Source: an uncultured Bacteroides sp. (GTDB lineage Bacteria; Bacteroidota; Bacteroidia; Bacteroidales; Bacteroidaceae). From it: a DNA stretch of 9,508 bases. The notes under the pieces are model-generated. The model made no database searches. It worked only from the letters and a program-made list of their open reading frames with translations, and was not told the origin of the DNA. Shown here one piece after another: positions 1 to 8,400 of the stretch (position 1 is its first letter; each line of letters begins with the position of its first letter). The DNA lies in contig CAUHML010000124.1 in NCBI GenBank assembly GCA_959606905.1, positions 1-9,508 on the forward strand, read 5' to 3'. The position numbers and the translations under genes are program-made.

Positions 1-30
1 GGCAAAAGCGAGGAAATGTAAATGTTTCAT
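1..30 (-). CDS. N-terminal fragment of an exported protein (cut by window edge)
   Basis: On the minus strand an ATG at 30-28 opens a frame that stays open to the window edge and reads MKHLHFLAFA. A lysine followed by a hydrophobic run is what the start of a signal peptide looks like, as in the other exported proteins of this locus. It lies 192 bp beyond the stop of the DUF5060/DUF5605 gene, on the same strand, with a promoter-like element 29 bp upstream. It is probably the next gene of the PUL or of the neighbouring transcription unit. Only ten codons are visible, so neither the function nor the reading frame can be confirmed. No clear Shine-Dalgarno site precedes it; the upstream bases are A-rich, as is common in Bacteroidota. 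Confidence 0.5.
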   Translation of the reverse strand, partial: MKHLHFLAFA

Positions 31-58
31 TTTGTATAGATTAAGATTTGTTCTAATA

Positions 59-88
59 CAAAATTAAACGAGAAACAGAGGACAGAAA
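59..88 (-). promoter_or_regulatory. Candidate Bacteroides-type promoter for the gene starting at 30
   Basis: The minus strand carries TAATTTTG at 66-59, a full match to the Bacteroides -7 element TAnnTTTG. TTTC lies 18 bp upstream at 88-85, one mismatch from the -33 element TTTG. Transcription starting a few bases downstream would give a leader of about 20-25 nt before the ATG at 30. The match is short and the DNA is AT-rich, so a chance occurrence is quite possible. The position, between a hairpin at the end of the previous gene and a new start codon, supports it. Confidence 0.35.
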
Positions 89-109
89 GGTAAAAATTGG
101 TCTATTATG

Positions 110-212
110 TGCAAATTTTGAATAATGTGCTAATTTGCCAATTTGCTAATAGGCCAATTGACATGTAAACATAGCGGAACCAAACGGCAATTAGCATATT
201 AACAAACTAACA
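110..212. repeat. Octamer repeat cluster, consensus TGCYAATT, in two opposed arrays
   Basis: On the plus strand four abutting 8-bp units run from 128 to 159: TGCTAATT, TGCCAATT, TGCTAATA and GGCCAATT. A further diverged unit, TGCAAATT, lies at 110-117. On the minus strand three abutting units of the same family run from 212 to 189: TGTTAGTT, TGTTAATA and TGCTAATT. The two opposed arrays form the arms of the hairpin described for this region. The units differ mainly by C/T and A/G transitions. No spacers are present, so this is not a CRISPR array, and no coding frame uses it. Confidence 0.65.
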
Positions 213-216
213 CATT
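124..216 (-). repeat. Long imperfect inverted repeat, 3' UTR hairpin (possible terminator or mRNA stabiliser)
   Basis: Bases 124-150 pair with 190-216 across a 39-nt loop. Of 27 positions, 22 are Watson-Crick pairs, one is a mismatch (143/197), and four (130/210, 133/207, 138/202, 139/201) are G-U pairs if the RNA is copied from the minus strand. In a plus-strand RNA the same four would be C-A mismatches, so the structure suits the transcript of the operon. On that transcript the stem starts 6 nt after the TAA stop at 225-223. A short U-run follows only about 27 nt beyond the stem (97-93), so this is not a textbook intrinsic terminator. It may instead protect the 3' end of the mRNA. The stem is AT-rich. 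Confidence 0.6.
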
Positions 217-222
217 CATAAA

Positions 223-1830
223 TTATTCTACTTCAGTTATCCTTAGCAGCAGATAAGGACTTGCAGGCAGTCTTACTCTTCCTTGATTTTTATCATACAC
301 CCTATCCTTTACAGGAGCAGTCGTTTCAAAAACGACAGGCCATTCGGCTATCGTCATGTTCCAAGTATCAATGACTTCCACTTTAAAACGTACTCCTTCT
401 TTCAAACGTGGATAAAAAGCGTTTTTTACCGGTAAATCAAATGCCCATTCCGGTTTTATTTCCTTGCCCAGATAAATCATATAATAATTTTCTCCGGCAG
501 TCGAAGTATAAGGGTCCCAACTGCTATCACATAAATGTAGAGGATTAGGGAGTGCATCCAAAATCTGTCTTGTAAAGCCAATGCGCTTCCAGGATTCCCC
601 TTGAAAAGTTCCTCCCACAGCCAAAAAGTCACGAGAATAATCTTTAGGATCATCCATATAACATTCTCCATGAGTCACGTAAGTCCCCACAATCAATCCT
701 TGCCACAAGCGATAAAGGTATTCCTGACCGCTCAAGCTTCCCCATCGGTTATCCATATTACCCTCATAACATACCTCATCAAAAATAATCGGTTTCTTAT
801 AAATGTTCTTCACCGTAGCCGCTCTTCCAAATCCCTCCACAGGTGCCTGGTCCTGTATACTGGCATGAGTGTATTCAGGTTCCCAATATTTATAATACTT
901 AGCTGTATAAGTATGAATGGAGCATAAATGGGAATAAGGATCATTCTCTACTACCGTATGTGTAAAAGTATCCCAATATTCCGGTTTTAATTCTCTCAAA
1001 AAATCATATTCATTGGCCAATGACCACCAAATATTGCGAAATGAACTCATACGGGCTGTCAGATACTTCAAGTATCGGACACCGGCTTCCAAAGGCATTC
1101 TGTCAAATCCCCAACGGCCACCATCATAAGGGTGGAAAAGAATCAAATCAGCCTCTACTCCTATTCCGGCCAATTTATCCACACATGCTTCCACATGAGC
1201 AAAATAAGCAGGATTGAAGCGGGTGAAATCCCATTCATACACAGGTTTTCCCTTTTCATCCTTTGTTATCTTCTTTATCTCAAAAGGAAACATGGAGGGT
1301 TCAGGATAATCCGGATCAAAGTTTTGCACAAAAAACAGCATCCTGATTTTATTGAACTTGGATAGCTCCAATGATTTCACTGTCTGATCAGGCTGGTTAC
1401 CTGCCACATGCATCCAATCATAAGAAGTAGTTCCAACTGGATAATAACGCGTTCCGTCAGCATATTTAAAATTATAAGTTCCATCCACTTTAACTGGGCC
1501 ATGATTTCCTTTACCCGGAGCAATACATTCTATCCGCCCTTTCACCTCATTCAGCACCGGAATCTCACTCTGCGTCACGTACGACCATACTCCCTGGCTC
1601 ACAGGCATAAAACGAATTTTGAAGGTATCATTTCCGTCATAGAATCCACGTACAGTCAATGTAGTATCCGGTCCGCTAAACGTTGCCGTAAGCTCAATAT
1701 CAAAAGGGTTCCCCTTTACTTTGGCAGGCAGGGAGATTTCATAACGTCCCCAACACTCCACCTTATCTTGGGCAAATCCACCGGAAATCCCAAAAAGCAA
1801 TAACAATAAAAAAGAGCAGCAATATTTCAT
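223..1830 (-). CDS. Secreted glycoside hydrolase-like protein, DUF5060 / TIM barrel / DUF5605
   Basis: Encodes 535 residues from the ATG at 1830. The N-terminus (MKYCCSFLLLLLFG...FAQ) is a type I signal peptide, cleaved probably near residue 21, so the enzyme is likely periplasmic or surface-exposed. Residues about 24-90 fit the DUF5060 beta-sandwich (GNPFDIELTATF, GFYDGNDTFKIRFMP). Residues about 126-415 form a TIM barrel (YYPVGTTSYDW, ADLILFHPYDG). About 422-535 match DUF5605 (VEVIDTWNMTIAEWP, PASPYLLLRIT). By analogy with clan GH-A, E274 in SLANEYD is the likely acid/base and E352 in IIFDEVCYEG the likely nucleophile; these assignments are inferred. It is the last gene of the SusCD operon, 37 bp after the GH43 gene. 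A TTG at 1875 and an ATG at 1845 are in-frame alternatives, but both would put extra polar residues before the signal peptide. The substrate is unknown to me. Confidence 0.88.
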   Translation of the reverse strand: MKYCCSFLLLLLFGISGGFAQDKVECWGRYEISLPAKVKGNPFDIELTATFSGPDTTLTVRGFYDGNDTFKIRFMPVSQGVWSYVTQSEIPVLNEVKGRIECIAPGKGNHGPVKVDGTYNFKYADGTRYYPVGTTSYDWMHVAGNQPDQTVKSLELSKFNKIRMLFFVQNFDPDYPEPSMFPFEIKKITKDEKGKPVYEWDFTRFNPAYFAHVEACVDKLAGIGVEADLILFHPYDGGRWGFDRMPLEAGVRYLKYLTARMSSFRNIWWSLANEYDFLRELKPEYWDTFTHTVVENDPYSHLCSIHTYTAKYYKYWEPEYTHASIQDQAPVEGFGRAATVKNIYKKPIIFDEVCYEGNMDNRWGSLSGQEYLYRLWQGLIVGTYVTHGECYMDDPKDYSRDFLAVGGTFQGESWKRIGFTRQILDALPNPLHLCDSSWDPYTSTAGENYYMIYLGKEIKPEWAFDLPVKNAFYPRLKEGVRFKVEVIDTWNMTIAEWPVVFETTAPVKDRVYDKNQGRVRLPASPYLLLRITEVE

Positions 1831-1867
1831 AAGCAATTCAATCATTAAATTCCAGTTAAACAACGCA

Positions 1868-3367
1868 TCAATCAAGATTTCTCAAAACAAAATCTGTTAC
1901 TTCCACCTGCCCGTCACCACCGGCAAAAATACCTGGGCGAACAAACAAGAAACCATATACCGTATTATGATGTACTCCCGATATCTCAAATCCCCATGGA
2001 TACTTATGCCATTTTTTACCATCGGCACTGTACCAGGCCGACAATACATTAGCATCATTCCGCAAACGTAACCACATCTTTCCACATTGGTTTGCTTGAG
2101 GTAATTTTGATTCCGTACGGCTTACTTGTCCACGCCGATAACGAAGCATCTGCTTATGATTAAAACCAAATCCAAAATGATAATTCTCATCATAATAAGC
2201 CACCAATCCGGCAGATGTATTTTCACCTTTCAGTTCAAAACAAGCCTCCACTTCATATTTATGAGCACTGGTGCGTGCTAACAAGGGAGATCCTTCTTTT
2301 GGAGTATTCCCCTTTGCCTCTATACTGATTTTATCAGGAGTAATCCGGAACCGATCATTTAAGTTATGTTCCCGGCACGTCTGCCATACAAAATCTTTTA
2401 TACCAGATAATTTCAAACGTTCCGGTGCAGGTAAAGAAATGGCTCCTTCTTTCAAATGTAACCATCCATCTTCTTTTTGGACCAGTTCACGTAAAAGGGT
2501 CTGACGCCCCAATGTCTGGAATCCGTTTTCATAAGCATGGAAAATCATAAATAACCGTCCATCTTCCGTATCAACAATAGAGCCATGCCCTTTACTCCAC
2601 CATTTTTCATTACGGGATTCCGTACGAAGAAGCGGATTGAAAGGAGCATTCTCCCAAGGGCCCATTATATTTTTACTACGTGCCTGTACTACCATGTGAC
2701 TGGTGGGAGGACCTGCCGTCCCCCCTTCGGCCGCAAATAAATAATAGTACTCTCCTACTTTTTTCACATTCAGACCTTCCATGGAAACTCCTTCTATATC
2801 CCATTCCTCCGGTATTTCCCATTCCTTATAAATTCTGACCGGTTCTCCTGTAATAGAGTATCCGTCATCCGACAACGGATATAAAGCGCCAGAACTGAGC
2901 AACAGATAACGTTTTCCATCCTCACTAACCACATGCTCCGGATCAATACCTCCTATTTTCAAATCTATCGGAGTGCTCCACGGACCTTCCGGACTATCAG
3001 CCCAAGTTACCATATTGGTCTTTCTCCCTTTTCCATTCAAGGTCGGGAAATAGATATAAAAACGATTGTTATGAACCACAATATCCGGAGCCCAGATATC
3101 TCCTGTAAAAGTAGTCAAAGCTGTGGAACACGGAGTCCAGTTTACTAAATCATCCGATTTGTAAACTACCAGTCCCGGGGTATAAACAAAGGAAGAATGA
3201 ACCAGATAATAAGATTTTCCATAACGGACAATAGAAGGGTCTGAATTATCCCCCTCAAGAATGCGTACTGTAGTCTGATCCTCATTCAAAGGGTCTTGGG
3301 ACTGCCCCCATAAAGGAAGCGTCCCAAAGGCCAATAAAAATGTACAAATAGATAAAATGTTTTTCAT
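1868..3367 (-). CDS. Secreted family 43 glycoside hydrolase with C-terminal beta-sandwich
   Basis: Encodes 499 residues starting at ATG 3367. Residues 1-22 (MKNILSICTFLLAFGTLPLWGQ) form a type I signal peptide with no lipobox. Residues about 35-315 fit the GH43 five-bladed propeller. The three expected acidic residues are visible: D43 in NSDPSIVRYG (general base), D142 in GIDPEHVVSEDGKRYLL (pKa modulator) and E197 in SMEGLNVKKVGEYYYLF (general acid). H261 in KGHGSIVDT fits the conserved central histidine or metal site. About 325-499 is a beta-sandwich of the type appended to many GH43 enzymes (SAGLVAYYDENYHFGFGF, MWLRLRNDANVLSAWYS). GH43 members are mostly exo-acting arabinofuranosidases, xylosidases or galactosidases; I cannot assign the subfamily. 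The gene starts 9 bp after the susD-like stop, so it is surely co-transcribed and probably trims sugar taken up or captured by the SusCD complex. Confidence 0.9.
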   Translation of the reverse strand: MKNILSICTFLLAFGTLPLWGQSQDPLNEDQTTVRILEGDNSDPSIVRYGKSYYLVHSSFVYTPGLVVYKSDDLVNWTPCSTALTTFTGDIWAPDIVVHNNRFYIYFPTLNGKGRKTNMVTWADSPEGPWSTPIDLKIGGIDPEHVVSEDGKRYLLLSSGALYPLSDDGYSITGEPVRIYKEWEIPEEWDIEGVSMEGLNVKKVGEYYYLFAAEGGTAGPPTSHMVVQARSKNIMGPWENAPFNPLLRTESRNEKWWSKGHGSIVDTEDGRLFMIFHAYENGFQTLGRQTLLRELVQKEDGWLHLKEGAISLPAPERLKLSGIKDFVWQTCREHNLNDRFRITPDKISIEAKGNTPKEGSPLLARTSAHKYEVEACFELKGENTSAGLVAYYDENYHFGFGFNHKQMLRYRRGQVSRTESKLPQANQCGKMWLRLRNDANVLSAWYSADGKKWHKYPWGFEISGVHHNTVYGFLFVRPGIFAGGDGQVEVTDFVLRNLD

Positions 3368-3376
3368 ATATACTCT

Positions 3377-5413
3377 TTATTCTTGTGCCAAGCCATATCC
3401 GTTCGTTATTTTGCCTTTAGACTTGCTCAGCGTTTCAAATGGAATAGGCCAATAATATCTGGGAGGAACATTACCTTCTTTTACTCCCGGCAACAAATTG
3501 CTATTTGTATAATGATCAGCATATTTCACCAATGTCACTCCCCAATCATCCTGTGTATAACCCTCGTCAAGCAATCTCTTTGCTTCAGCACCATCGGGAT
3601 CTATATAATTAAACAGCCCCTCAATAGCCAGATTATGGTCTGTCCCAGTAACTTTTACCGGAGTAGTGCTATAATCATATTGACCTCTCCATCCCGGATA
3701 CAGAGCCGGATTCGACTCATCTGGATCAAAAGTCAGCGGTGAACTTAAATACACTTTCTTAGTATATACATAATTCGAAATCACATTACCATTAGCAAAT
3801 TCATGATATCCTTTTGTTTGCAAATCATTAACCATCTCCGTCATTTCTGCACGAACAGCTAAAGCTTTTTCCACAAACTTACCAGAACGAATCAAATCCC
3901 AGCGACGAGTCCCTTCACCTAGAAGTTCTAATTTGCGTTCTTGCAAAATAGCTTCCTTCAAAGCCTCACCTGAAGCTGAAATAGCATGTTCAGAATTCCC
4001 AAATGCACGTTGACGGATTTGGTTAAGTAATTGGATTGCTTCTCCTTCCGCTCCCAATTCTGCTTTGACCTCCGCTTGCATCAAAATAAGATCAGCAAGC
4101 CTCAACACCGGCCAATTCATTCCCGAAGTACGTTGAGATGTAGTATAAGGAGGATTCATACGATTCTCATCCCATTTATTAATAGCAATTCCCCCATCCA
4201 ACTTGCTACCCGGAGTAAAAGACAACAGAGCTTCATTGCCATCACCTTTACTACCAGTAACAGTCACACTAGCATCTCTACGCATATCACCTGCTTCAAA
4301 CTCACCATAATAGAAAGAGGGAATAATACGTAACGCCCCAAACGACTTGCAAGGCGCAGCCTGATTACTACCACCACTGGACGGACGTCCAAAAGCATAA
4401 GAATATTCACTGGTAGTAGTCTGCCCACTTTGTCCCCCTTGTATATTACCTACTTCAAAAATAGATTCTGGGCTCAGAGCCAGATCATGAGTATATTGAA
4501 AATGACGCTGAAACGGGTTATTCGCATAACTCCGGTCATCAACCGTAACTAAAGCAGCCGTCCCTTTATTATTCAAAGCAGCCTGAAAATACTTCTCGGC
4601 AATCTTATAATAATCTAGATAATCATTGCGCCGAGCATAGACACATCCTAGTTCTTCTTTTCCTTTTGTCGTAAACTGTACGTCACCATACAAACCGGGC
4701 ACATCTGTACGAATTGTCTGATATCCACCGGAATAAAGAGCTATCTGTCCTAACAACGCGTCAGCAAACCCCTTGGAAAAACGTTCAGCAGTAATGCCAC
4801 CTTCTCCCAGTGGATACATCAATGCTTCTGCCTCCTTCAATATCTCAATAAGATTATCATAAATTTCAAAACGGGAAGTCAATGAATAATCTTCCACATT
4901 GTTATTTTCATATCCATAAGGTACATCACCATAATGTTTTACCAAATCGAAATAGCAGAAAGCCTTCATTGTTAAAGCCTCACCATAAAGTTGAGTCCAA
5001 TCATTTACTTTTCCTGCTGCCACAGCATCTTGAAATGCAGGTTTATCAGCTACCAATTCCGCTACCTTAGATGCACGTGCAATCGTAGTATAAAGCCCGT
5101 TGAAGCCTGAACCACCAGCATTTACACTTAACAATTCCGGTAATAGTCTAGCGTTGGCATTATTTAAAGAGCCTATTTCCGGATATATTTCAGAGTCTGA
5201 GCCAATGGGATCATTCCAACGATAAGCTCCCATAATACAATTCTGCCGATAATTAGCATAACACCAAGACAGGATTTTAAAAGTTTCGGAAGTAGAAGAG
5301 GTTACAAACTCATCTCCAGTGTTCTCCGGTGAAGAAGTATTCAGATAATCACTACATTGAGCAAAGGAACAGCATAGTGCCAATGCAGATATATATGTTG
5401 CTAATTTATTCAT
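3377..5413 (-). CDS. susD-like: SusD/RagB-like surface glycan-binding lipoprotein
   Basis: Encodes 678 residues from the ATG at 5413. It is the outer-membrane lipoprotein that lids the SusC transporter and binds its glycan. The N-terminus is a lipoprotein signal, with C20 in SFAQCSDYLN the likely lipidated cysteine; glutamine at -1 is unusual for a lipobox, and C14/C15 are less likely alternatives. The helical TPR-like N-terminal part includes YGEALTMKAFCYFDLVKHYG (about 143-162). The C-terminal RagB/SusD signature is clear: PVLRLADLILMQAEVKAELG (435-454), QERKLELLGEGTRRWDLIRSG (491-511) and YYWPIPFETLSKSKG (653-667). The protein is longer than the 551-residue SusD prototype, with about 140 residues between the WDLIRSG and PIP motifs, a region that varies in the family. 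It sits 30 bp after the susC-like gene and 9 bp before GH43. The ligand is unknown. Confidence 0.95.
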   Translation of the reverse strand: MNKLATYISALALCCSFAQCSDYLNTSSPENTGDEFVTSSTSETFKILSWCYANYRQNCIMGAYRWNDPIGSDSEIYPEIGSLNNANARLLPELLSVNAGGSGFNGLYTTIARASKVAELVADKPAFQDAVAAGKVNDWTQLYGEALTMKAFCYFDLVKHYGDVPYGYENNNVEDYSLTSRFEIYDNLIEILKEAEALMYPLGEGGITAERFSKGFADALLGQIALYSGGYQTIRTDVPGLYGDVQFTTKGKEELGCVYARRNDYLDYYKIAEKYFQAALNNKGTAALVTVDDRSYANNPFQRHFQYTHDLALSPESIFEVGNIQGGQSGQTTTSEYSYAFGRPSSGGSNQAAPCKSFGALRIIPSFYYGEFEAGDMRRDASVTVTGSKGDGNEALLSFTPGSKLDGGIAINKWDENRMNPPYTTSQRTSGMNWPVLRLADLILMQAEVKAELGAEGEAIQLLNQIRQRAFGNSEHAISASGEALKEAILQERKLELLGEGTRRWDLIRSGKFVEKALAVRAEMTEMVNDLQTKGYHEFANGNVISNYVYTKKVYLSSPLTFDPDESNPALYPGWRGQYDYSTTPVKVTGTDHNLAIEGLFNYIDPDGAEAKRLLDEGYTQDDWGVTLVKYADHYTNSNLLPGVKEGNVPPRYYWPIPFETLSKSKGKITNGYGLAQE

Positions 5414-5443
5414 AATAATTAATTTAATGATTTGTTTTTTTGA

Positions 5444-8400
5444 TTAGAAAGCAAGATTTAAACCAACCACAAACGAACGTGCTCTAGGATAAGTACCCCA
5501 GTCCAATCCTACTGTAGGGTATTTCGCCTTATTCTGAGAGGTATTAGCACTAACTTCAGGATCCAGACCTGAGTAACCGGTTAAGGTAAACAAATTATAG
5601 ATTGTTCCATAAATACGCAATTTACTCAAACCAGCCTTATGCAAAACCTTATCGGGCAATGAATACCCCAATGTCAACGTGTTCAGACGCAAATAAGAAC
5701 CATCTTCAATAGCAATACTGGAAGTAACCCCATTTTCACTATAAGGTAATGGTAAATTAGCATTTACATTAGCTGCATTTAATTGCTCAGGAGTAGTGAG
5801 ACGAACTAATTTCCCATCTACCACGTCATAAATCTTATAGGAGTCTTTCATAAAACCAAGTTTATTCTCATATACTCCCTTTTCTTTTGCGCCGTACAAG
5901 GAAGCGATTTTATTCACATTATACACATCATTACCATAACTCCAATTAAAATACAATCCTAAATCAAAATTTTTATAAGTTGTATTGATATTGAAACCAC
6001 CTGTATGAACAGGATTCATATCACCAATAATGGTAACATCTTTCTCATCAATGCTGCCACTATTATCCATATCCCTAAATTTCGGAAGACCCGGATAGGC
6101 ATTTTGTCCGGACGGACGGTCCACCCCATGTACAGGATTAATAAAAGAACCTAAATCTGCCACGCCCTCTTTCAATATATATTGTCCGTTTACATAATTA
6201 AAGTCATCTGTAGTATAAAAGCCATCATATATAAAACCTCTGACCATACCCACAGGTTTGCCTTCCTGTAAAATATAATCCTCACCCGGGAAACTGCTAC
6301 TGCCACACCAACTAGAGCCATATAAACCTGTTACATTTTCTGCCAACTTATCGACCTTACCCTTATTGAAATTTATATTCATACCAGCCGTAATATTCCA
6401 ATCTTTATTTTCAAAAATCACACCTGACAAAGAAAACTCAATTCCCTTATTACTAGTCTGACCAATGTTATCATACGTAGATGTGAATCCGGTAATCCCC
6501 GGAAGCGAAGTCAACATCAGCAAATCCTTTGTTGTATTCCAATATAAATCCAAAGATCCCCACAAACGGTTCTTTAAAAATCCGAAATCGAAACCAAAAT
6601 TACGTGTAATAGTTGTTTCCCATTTTAGATTTTTATTTGCCATTTGTTCCGTTGAAAGGTCATAAGAAGATGAATACTGGTTATTTAGTATATATTGATA
6701 TCGTAAATCTGTTTCAGAAGTCCACGTTTGTGACCATAAATCAGAGCTGATACCATCATTACCTACCGTACCATAAGACAAACGGACTTTCAAGTTATCT
6801 AACCAGTCTTTCGTCCCTTCCATGAAAGTTTCTTCAGAAAGGCGCCATCCAAAAGCCGCAGCAGGAAAATATCCCCAACGGTGTTCGGGGGAAAACTTAG
6901 AAGAGCCATCGGCACGGAATGTCACAGTAAACAAATAACGATCCATCAATGTATAATTAGCACGACCAAAGAATGAGAGAATACGTCCGGGAATATCTAC
7001 TCCAGAAGAAAATTTACTTGTTCCATGATCTACATCATATTGGTTAATCATGGCAAATGCATTATCCTTTGTAAAATTAGAGGGAAAGTGACTAGCTGAA
7101 ATTGACATTTTACTACCTCCGGAGTCTGTAACTTCATGTCCCAACAGAATATTCAAACGATGCTGTTTAGGTAAAAAATTGAAGTCATAACTGATTGTAT
7201 TCGTCCAACGCAGTCCCCAACTGTCACGCTTTGTATATTCCACATTTCCCGCATATAGTTTGACTCCTGTTTCGTCATCCAAATAATTATTATAAATAGC
7301 TCCCCCCCAAATCTTATCTTGTTCCCATGATTGGTTTAAAGTAAAGTCAGTATGATAAGCAAAGCCATCAAACAATCTCCAATTTAAAGATAAAGTACCA
7401 CGAAGTGTCTGTTTAATATATAGTGGATCATAATCTCCGATACGAGCCACAGGACTATAAGTATCCCAGGTAGACTGACGACCATACATCTCCATATTCC
7501 CTTCACGCAAAGCATTCAAGTCCCCCAAAATATCACGAGTAGCAATCGGACGAAAACGATAAGAAGATGAAAGCAATGAGCCGGAACCATTAGTTGTTCC
7601 TTCATCTCCCATAGTACGCATATCACTATAACGAGTATCCAGATTAATATCTAAATTATCACGTAATTTCTGATTAATCTTCAACGAAACACCTCCACGC
7701 TTTGCATAAGAGTTAAGTTTCATACCTTGCTCATCCATATAGTTCATCGCAAACAAGACTTTTGTTTTTTCAGTACCTCCACTAACAGACAAATCATGAT
7801 TATGGGATACAGAACTATTATACACATCTTTTTGGATGTTATAATTCTTGGTGTTACGATAGCTTTCTATACCCTCTGTATTACTACCCAAATAATCACC
7901 AATACCATATAATTTTTCAAATGGCAAACGATATGCATCGCCACTGGCGGCGGCATTTCCCCAAACAAATGACAAATAATCATAAGGATCTAATGTTTCC
8001 AAGTATTTAGTCGGAGTATTGAATTTAACATAGCCATTATAAGAAACCGAAACCTTTCCTTCTTTCGCTCCCTTTGTAGTCACAAGAATTACACCATTGG
8101 CACCACGCGCACCATAGATAGCTGTAGAAGAAGCATCTTTCAGCACATCAATACTTTCCACTTGATCAGACGGAATATCATTTAAAGAATTCACAGTTAC
8201 ACCATCTACTAAAATCAAAGGTTCATTACTTTGCGAAATGGAACCTCCTCCTCGCACACGAATAGAAATTGCCGCATCAGGACGTCCATCTTGTGAGGTA
8301 ATGTTCACACCAGGAAGTTTACCTTGCATAGCCTGTGCTACATTAGAAACAGGCATAACAGACACGGTTTTACCACTAACAGAAGCAACAGAACCAGTCA

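Noticed and set aside
128..159. Octamer array considered as a CRISPR
   Set aside because: Units are 8 bp and abut with no spacers, and no cas gene is near.
601..927. Plus-strand open frame of 108 codons inside the DUF5060/DUF5605 gene
   Set aside because: It is antisense to a well-supported gene, rich in serine, isoleucine and histidine as antisense frames of AT-rich genes are, and shows no domain or start signal.
1408..1803. Plus-strand open frame of 131 codons
   Set aside because: Antisense shadow of the same enzyme gene, with no recognisable motif.
1897..2085. Minus-strand frame of 62 codons inside the GH43 gene
   Set aside because: Out-of-frame shadow within the beta-sandwich region of GH43, which is itself intact.
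3383..3742. Plus-strand open frame of 119 codons opposite the end of susD
   Set aside because: Antisense to the conserved RagB/SusD C-terminus and without protein-like features. An antisense RNA cannot be excluded, but I see no promoter that supports one.
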